Positions 61,160 through 64,000 of a DNA stretch of 64,000 bases are shown here, in pieces. The stretch comes from Flavobacteriales bacterium (lineage in GTDB: Bacteria; Bacteroidota; Bacteroidia; Flavobacteriales_G; Salibacteraceae): positions 244,415 to 308,414 of the forward strand of contig JABMOM010000032.1 of NCBI GenBank assembly GCA_013204105.1, read 5' to 3'. Within the stretch, counting starts at the first letter, position 1, and each line of letters opens with the position of its first letter. The translations under genes and the position numbers were made by a program. Below the pieces are notes generated by a model. The model was not told the DNA's origin. It worked only from the letters and a program-made list of their open reading frames with translations, and made no database searches.

Positions 61160-61561
61160 TTAGATACTGGCTTGTTCTTTGGCTTGCACCGTCCCGTCCG
61201 TGTACTTAGATGGGCATTTCATTAGAATGTCGTTGGCGTGAAAAACATCTCCTTCGACGCTTCCGATCAGTACGATTTGCTCAGATCGTTCAAAGTCTTG
61301 TGGCTTGCTTTTGTGCAACACTACCTGCTTTTCTTCACCATTGACATCCTCAAGCCAAAAGGTGAACATGTCGGGATTGGTCTCTGGATCGTATTTCATC
61401 TCTCGGTCACGGGCTAATTTTCCTACCACGTGGTATTCAGAAGAAGGGTTCGTAAACGCCTCATCAAAATTGGCATAGGAACTTGAATCATTGATGGCTC
61501 CGATCATAGCCCCGATCATCACGGCTATCAGTAAGATCAATATGATGTGCATTCTTTTCAT
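61160..61561 (-). CDS. ccmE: Heme chaperone CcmE, Cys-type (CxxxY)
   Basis: A 133-residue protein with one membrane anchor (about 5-24) and an OB fold (about 40-115), the periplasmic chaperone that receives heme from CcmABCD. The heme-attaching residue of E. coli CcmE is a His in the HxxxY motif near the C-terminus; here the motif is KCPSKYT, so Cys replaces the His (CxxxY variant, as in Desulfovibrio and archaeal CcmE). The ATG overlaps the ccmD stop by 4 bases. Confidence 0.92.
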   Translation of the reverse strand: MKRMHIILILLIAVMIGAMIGAINDSSSYANFDEAFTNPSSEYHVVGKLARDREMKYDPETNPDMFTFWLEDVNGEEKQVVLHKSKPQDFERSEQIVLIGSVEGDVFHANDILMKCPSKYTDGTVQAKEQASI

Positions 61562-61767
61562 GCTTGCTCATTTTCTTTCTCCACTTTTCTCAGACGCATA
61601 TCCAAGAAGATCAAGTAGGTGAATAGGACTGCGAAGATCAGGATCAACACTCCTACCACCACGTAAATCTTTCCGTCGGCGCGCATCTGGTCCGCCATTT
61701 CAGCAGACTGGGCGAACGAAGAAAGAAACAATAGCATCAGGGTCAAAGTTGATATCCAGGCTTTCAT
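61558..61767 (-). CDS. ccmD: CcmD-like small membrane protein
   Basis: 69 residues with a signal/first helix (about 4-20), a periplasmic loop, and a second helix (about 34-55) followed by the basic MRLRKVEKENEQA tail. It is assigned by position between ccmC and ccmE (CcmD joins CcmC and CcmE in heme export) and by size and topology; sequence conservation in CcmD is low. It starts 2 bases after the ccmC stop. Confidence 0.75.
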   Translation of the reverse strand: MKAWISTLTLMLLFLSSFAQSAEMADQMRADGKIYVVVGVLILIFAVLFTYLIFLDMRLRKVEKENEQA

Positions 61768-61769
61768 GG

Positions 61770-62450
61770 TTATGTCTTTTTCAGGTTAGCGATCCTAATT
61801 CGAATCTCGGTCATCCACAATCCTAGCAATATCCATCCGATGATTGCAGGATAAAACACCAGTCGCATGTTGTCATCCAAGTCATAGCTGCTGAAAGCAG
61901 GGTTTCCGCCATTGCCAGGATGCAAAGAGTCGGTCATGCGTGGAAGGATGAAGATGAAGAGCACCATCATCACAAAGGCGAAAACGTTGTAAACCGCACT
62001 CACCTTGGCTCGCTGAATACTATCCTGCAGACTATTTCTCAGAACTCCATAGGCTAAATATGCCAGCAAAGCAATGGCTGCCCCGTTCAATTTTGGATCC
62101 GGCACCCAATAGGATCCCCACGTAAAATTTGCCCAGAGCATTCCCGTAACCAAACCGGCGGCGCCGAAAATCATCCCCGTTTCAACAAAAACACGAGCGC
62201 GAAGGTCGTCAGCGGGTGATCCAGTTCTGAGATAACGAATGCTATAGGTAAATGAAGCGATGAAAAGAAACACCATCGCGAACCACGAAGTCACGTGGAA
62301 AAAGAGGTTTCGGATGGTCTCATTCAAGATGTTCAAGGCAGGGACATCTACAAGCAATCCCGCGCTGAGCGTGAAAAAGACCAAAAGAATTGCCAGGATC
62401 TTGAAGGCGATGTGCAGCTTCAAATGGAGTCGACTTTTTATTCGCGCCAA
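61770..62450 (-). CDS. ccmC: Heme exporter protein CcmC
   Basis: A 226-residue membrane protein with six helices. It has the heme-handling WWD-type motif WGSYWVPDPK (near residue 115) and flanking His residues in FFHVTSWF (near 52) and DSLHPG (near 178). It loads heme onto CcmE. It overlaps the end of ccmB by 13 bases and leads into ccmD. Confidence 0.93.
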   Translation of the reverse strand: MARIKSRLHLKLHIAFKILAILLVFFTLSAGLLVDVPALNILNETIRNLFFHVTSWFAMVFLFIASFTYSIRYLRTGSPADDLRARVFVETGMIFGAAGLVTGMLWANFTWGSYWVPDPKLNGAAIALLAYLAYGVLRNSLQDSIQRAKVSAVYNVFAFVMMVLFIFILPRMTDSLHPGNGGNPAFSSYDLDDNMRLVFYPAIIGWILLGLWMTEIRIRIANLKKT

Positions 62451-63091
62451 AGGTACGGAAACAACACAACAGACAAGGCAAAACTGACCACATTCAGACC
62501 GCCAAGCACGAAGAGGTATTTCAATTGAACGGAAAGTGCAATCCCATCAATGGCATTTTTCATCAGTGTGGTGGATACCATCATCAGGGGAAGCAGAATG
62601 GGTAAGGCCAATATTGCCATCAAGGTGAGGTTGTTGCCGGCCTTAGAAGCAATGGTGGAAAGGAGGCTTAAAATGATGGCTATTCCCGAAGCTCCAAGAA
62701 CTACCGAAATGTAGAATAAGGTTGTGTCGGCAATCAGCATTTGAAAGAAGGTGGAATACACCATCACTGCAACCATAGAAAGTAGGACCATGACAATGCC
62801 ATGGTATACGGCCTTTGAAGCGATAAAGGCCCCTGGTCCGGATAAGGTGTAAAGGTAAAGCATGCGCTCCCTAGACTCGCTTGTAAAGCTTTTGGCCACT
62901 GCATTGAACGCGGAAAATAGAATGATGATCCAATACAGCGCTACCCATGTGGAAGGGTTAGGAATGCGCTTCACCGTGATGTAACAAACGAATAATGTAG
63001 ACAATAGAAACAAGCCCGCGCCACCAAGAATATAGGGGTTGCGGAAATCCGACTTGAACTCTTTGGTTAATATTGCCAGAAATTTGTCCAT
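62438..63091 (-). CDS. ccmB: Heme exporter permease CcmB
   Basis: A 217-residue membrane protein with six helices, the permease of the CcmAB transporter. It contains the CcmB-type LYTLSGPGAFIASKAVYHGI loop and the FKSDFRNPYILGGAGLFLLSTLFVCY start. It opens the nine-gene operon; the ATPase gene ccmA is not beside it. A -7-like TAAACTTG (63100-63107) lies 9 bases from its ATG. Confidence 0.92.
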   Translation of the reverse strand: MDKFLAILTKEFKSDFRNPYILGGAGLFLLSTLFVCYITVKRIPNPSTWVALYWIIILFSAFNAVAKSFTSESRERMLYLYTLSGPGAFIASKAVYHGIVMVLLSMVAVMVYSTFFQMLIADTTLFYISVVLGASGIAIILSLLSTIASKAGNNLTLMAILALPILLPLMMVSTTLMKNAIDGIALSVQLKYLFVLGGLNVVSFALSVVLFPYLWRE

Positions 63092-63129
63092 TGCGGCAAC
63101 AAGTTTAGAGCATTATAGGTTAAGGTACC

Positions 63130-63855
63130 ATGGCATTGGAAAAAGTTGACATACTGGCGATCGGAGTCCATCCCGACGACGTCGAATTGAGTTGCAGTGG
63201 AACCTTGTTGAAGGCTGTAGCTGCAGGAAAGAAAGTGGGAATATTGGACCTTACGATGGGGGAGCTAGGCACCAGAGGATCGGGTGAGTTAAGGCTGAAA
63301 GAAGCGGAGGCCGCGGCGAAGATTCTCAAGACCAGCTTCCGCGTCAATGCAGGTTTGCGAGATGGTTTTTTTGAGAACAACGAAGATGCACAGCTGCGCA
63401 TCATCGAAGTGATCAGGGCCTGCCAACCAGATGTAGTTCTGTGCAATGCCTTGCGAGATCGTCACCCAGATCATGGTAGGAGCGCCGAACTGGAGAAGGT
63501 GGCATGCTTCCTTTCGGGTTTGAGGCGTATAGAGACGAAGCACGACGGTGTTGCTCAGGAAGCTTGGCGTCCGCGACTTGTGCTGCATTACCTCCAAGAC
63601 CACTTTGAACAGCCCACCTTGGTGGTAGACATCACTCTGCATTGGGAAGAACGAACGAACAGCATCAAGGCCTACGGGTCCCAATTTTACAATCCAAATA
63701 GCAACGAACCTGCTTCCTCCATTTCTGGAAAGGAGTTTTTAGAAATCATCGAAGGGAAGGCACAGATGTATGGCAGATATATTGGAGCGACCTACGGGGA
63801 AGGATTCATTTCCGAACGCCCGATTGGGGTTGATGATATACGATCACTAGCATAG
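63130..63855 (+). CDS. bshB1: Bacillithiol biosynthesis deacetylase
   Basis: A 241-residue LmbE-type zinc deacetylase that removes acetyl from GlcNAc-malate in the second step of bacillithiol synthesis. It has the zinc motif IGVHPDDVELSCSGTL (His14/Asp16/Asp17) and the DRHPDHGRSA motif (near 113-122), characteristic of BshB1. It shows that the organism probably uses bacillithiol as its main low-molecular-weight thiol. It lies divergent from ccmB, 38 bases apart, and ends at the terminator 63864-63889. Confidence 0.94.
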   Translation: MALEKVDILAIGVHPDDVELSCSGTLLKAVAAGKKVGILDLTMGELGTRGSGELRLKEAEAAAKILKTSFRVNAGLRDGFFENNEDAQLRIIEVIRACQPDVVLCNALRDRHPDHGRSAELEKVACFLSGLRRIETKHDGVAQEAWRPRLVLHYLQDHFEQPTLVVDITLHWEERTNSIKAYGSQFYNPNSNEPASSISGKEFLEIIEGKAQMYGRYIGATYGEGFISERPIGVDDIRSLA

Positions 63856-63863
63856 CGCAAAAA

Positions 63864-63889
63864 AAAAGGCCCTCCGAAGAGGGCCTTTT
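63864..63889. terminator. Bidirectional terminator after bshB1
   Basis: AAAAGGCCCTC (63864-63874) pairs with GAGGGCCTTTT (63879-63889) around CGAA. T runs follow on both strands, so it should end both bshB1 and the convergent T9SS cargo gene. Confidence 0.9.
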
Positions 63890-63909
63890 CCTTGATTCAC
63901 ATGCTGTCT

Positions 63910-64000
63910 TTACTTGATCACAACACTATGTGTAGTGTTGATAGACTCGCCGTTGAGGTTGAGTTGGTATACACCAGACTCAAATCCACTCAGGTCGATG
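63910..64000 (-). CDS. C-terminus of a T9SS cargo protein, 5' end outside the window
   Basis: The minus strand here translates to the last 29 residues of a protein and a TAA stop at 63910-63912: IDLSGFESGVYQLNLNGES, then INTTHSVVIK. The IDLS-F-SGVY-L pattern is that of the type A T9SS C-terminal sorting domain, as in the protein at 49810. Nothing can be said about its main domains. Confidence 0.8.
   Translation of the reverse strand, partial: IDLSGFESGVYQLNLNGESINTTHSVVIK

Overview
The window is a gene-dense chromosomal segment of a Bacteroidota bacterium, most likely Flavobacteriales and perhaps near the Cryomorphaceae/Schleiferiaceae. The evidence is type IX secretion C-terminal sorting domains (49810-51471 and the fragment at 63910-64000), TonB receptors with carboxypeptidase-like N-terminal domains, a TonB receptor/DUF4249 pair, a bacillithiol deacetylase, Ccm genes of the Bacteroidota type, and many copies of the Bacteroidota -7 promoter element TAnnTTTG just upstream of start codons. 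Shine-Dalgarno sequences are mostly absent. I see no rRNA, tRNA, CRISPR, insertion sequence or prophage, and no gene-free stretch longer than about 300 bases.

Layout. 1-9.9 kb: a partial MBOAT acyltransferase with dtd and rsgA, a glucosaminidase/LysM protein, a membrane-anchored propeller-like protein, rnhB, a YceI protein, a thioredoxin-like protein and an M23/LysM peptidase cluster. 9.9-16.1 kb: an MltF-like transglycosylase, an M42 peptidase, and yidC with two lipoprotein genes. 16.1-23.6 kb: a Crp/Fnr regulator operon followed by a sulfur (persulfide/cysteine) module. 23.7-27.8 kb: purB, an MsbA-type ABC exporter and a glycosyltransferase. 27.8-31.4 kb: a tiny Cys/Lys-rich protein and a TonB receptor/DUF4249 pair. 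31.5-37.5 kb: a MarR regulator with a fadN-fadA-fadE beta-oxidation operon. 37.5-42.5 kb: a TPR/PD40/SPOR-like envelope protein, an M16 peptidase, an O-methyltransferase and a threonine-aldolase-like enzyme. 42.5-46.7 kb: an operon of pyrG, PAP2 phosphatase, crcB and a PafA-like phosphatase. 46.8-55.9 kb: a TonB receptor, an NlpC/P60 lipoprotein, a T9SS-exported DUF4397 protein, a TPR histidine kinase, and an operon of two-component kinase, regulator and DUF493. 55.9-63.1 kb: a nine-gene overlapping operon, ccmB-C-D-E-F, DUF2520, kdsC, ubiA, maf. 63.1-64 kb: bshB1 and the end of a T9SS cargo gene.

The most interesting signals are regulatory. (1) Three 16-bp quasi-palindromes (GTRAY...GTYAC type) precede the rhodanese/thioredoxin operon, the CstB-like persulfide dioxygenase and the TauE/SafE exporter. 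Each sits exactly 29 bases from the TTTG of a degenerate -7 element, which puts its centre near -40.5. This looks like a class II Crp/Fnr activator regulon, and a Crp/Fnr gene lies next door. (2) The predicted pyrG transcript starts in a CCC tract whose first eight bases pair with the eight bases ending in the G of the GTG start codon. This resembles the CTP-sensing start-site switch of enterobacterial pyrC. (3) Several genes have a -7 element ending only 5-6 bases from the ATG, which predicts leaderless mRNAs. (4) A 51-codon Cys/Lys-rich gene has a perfect 23-bp palindrome over its predicted transcription start, as expected for a metalloregulator operator.
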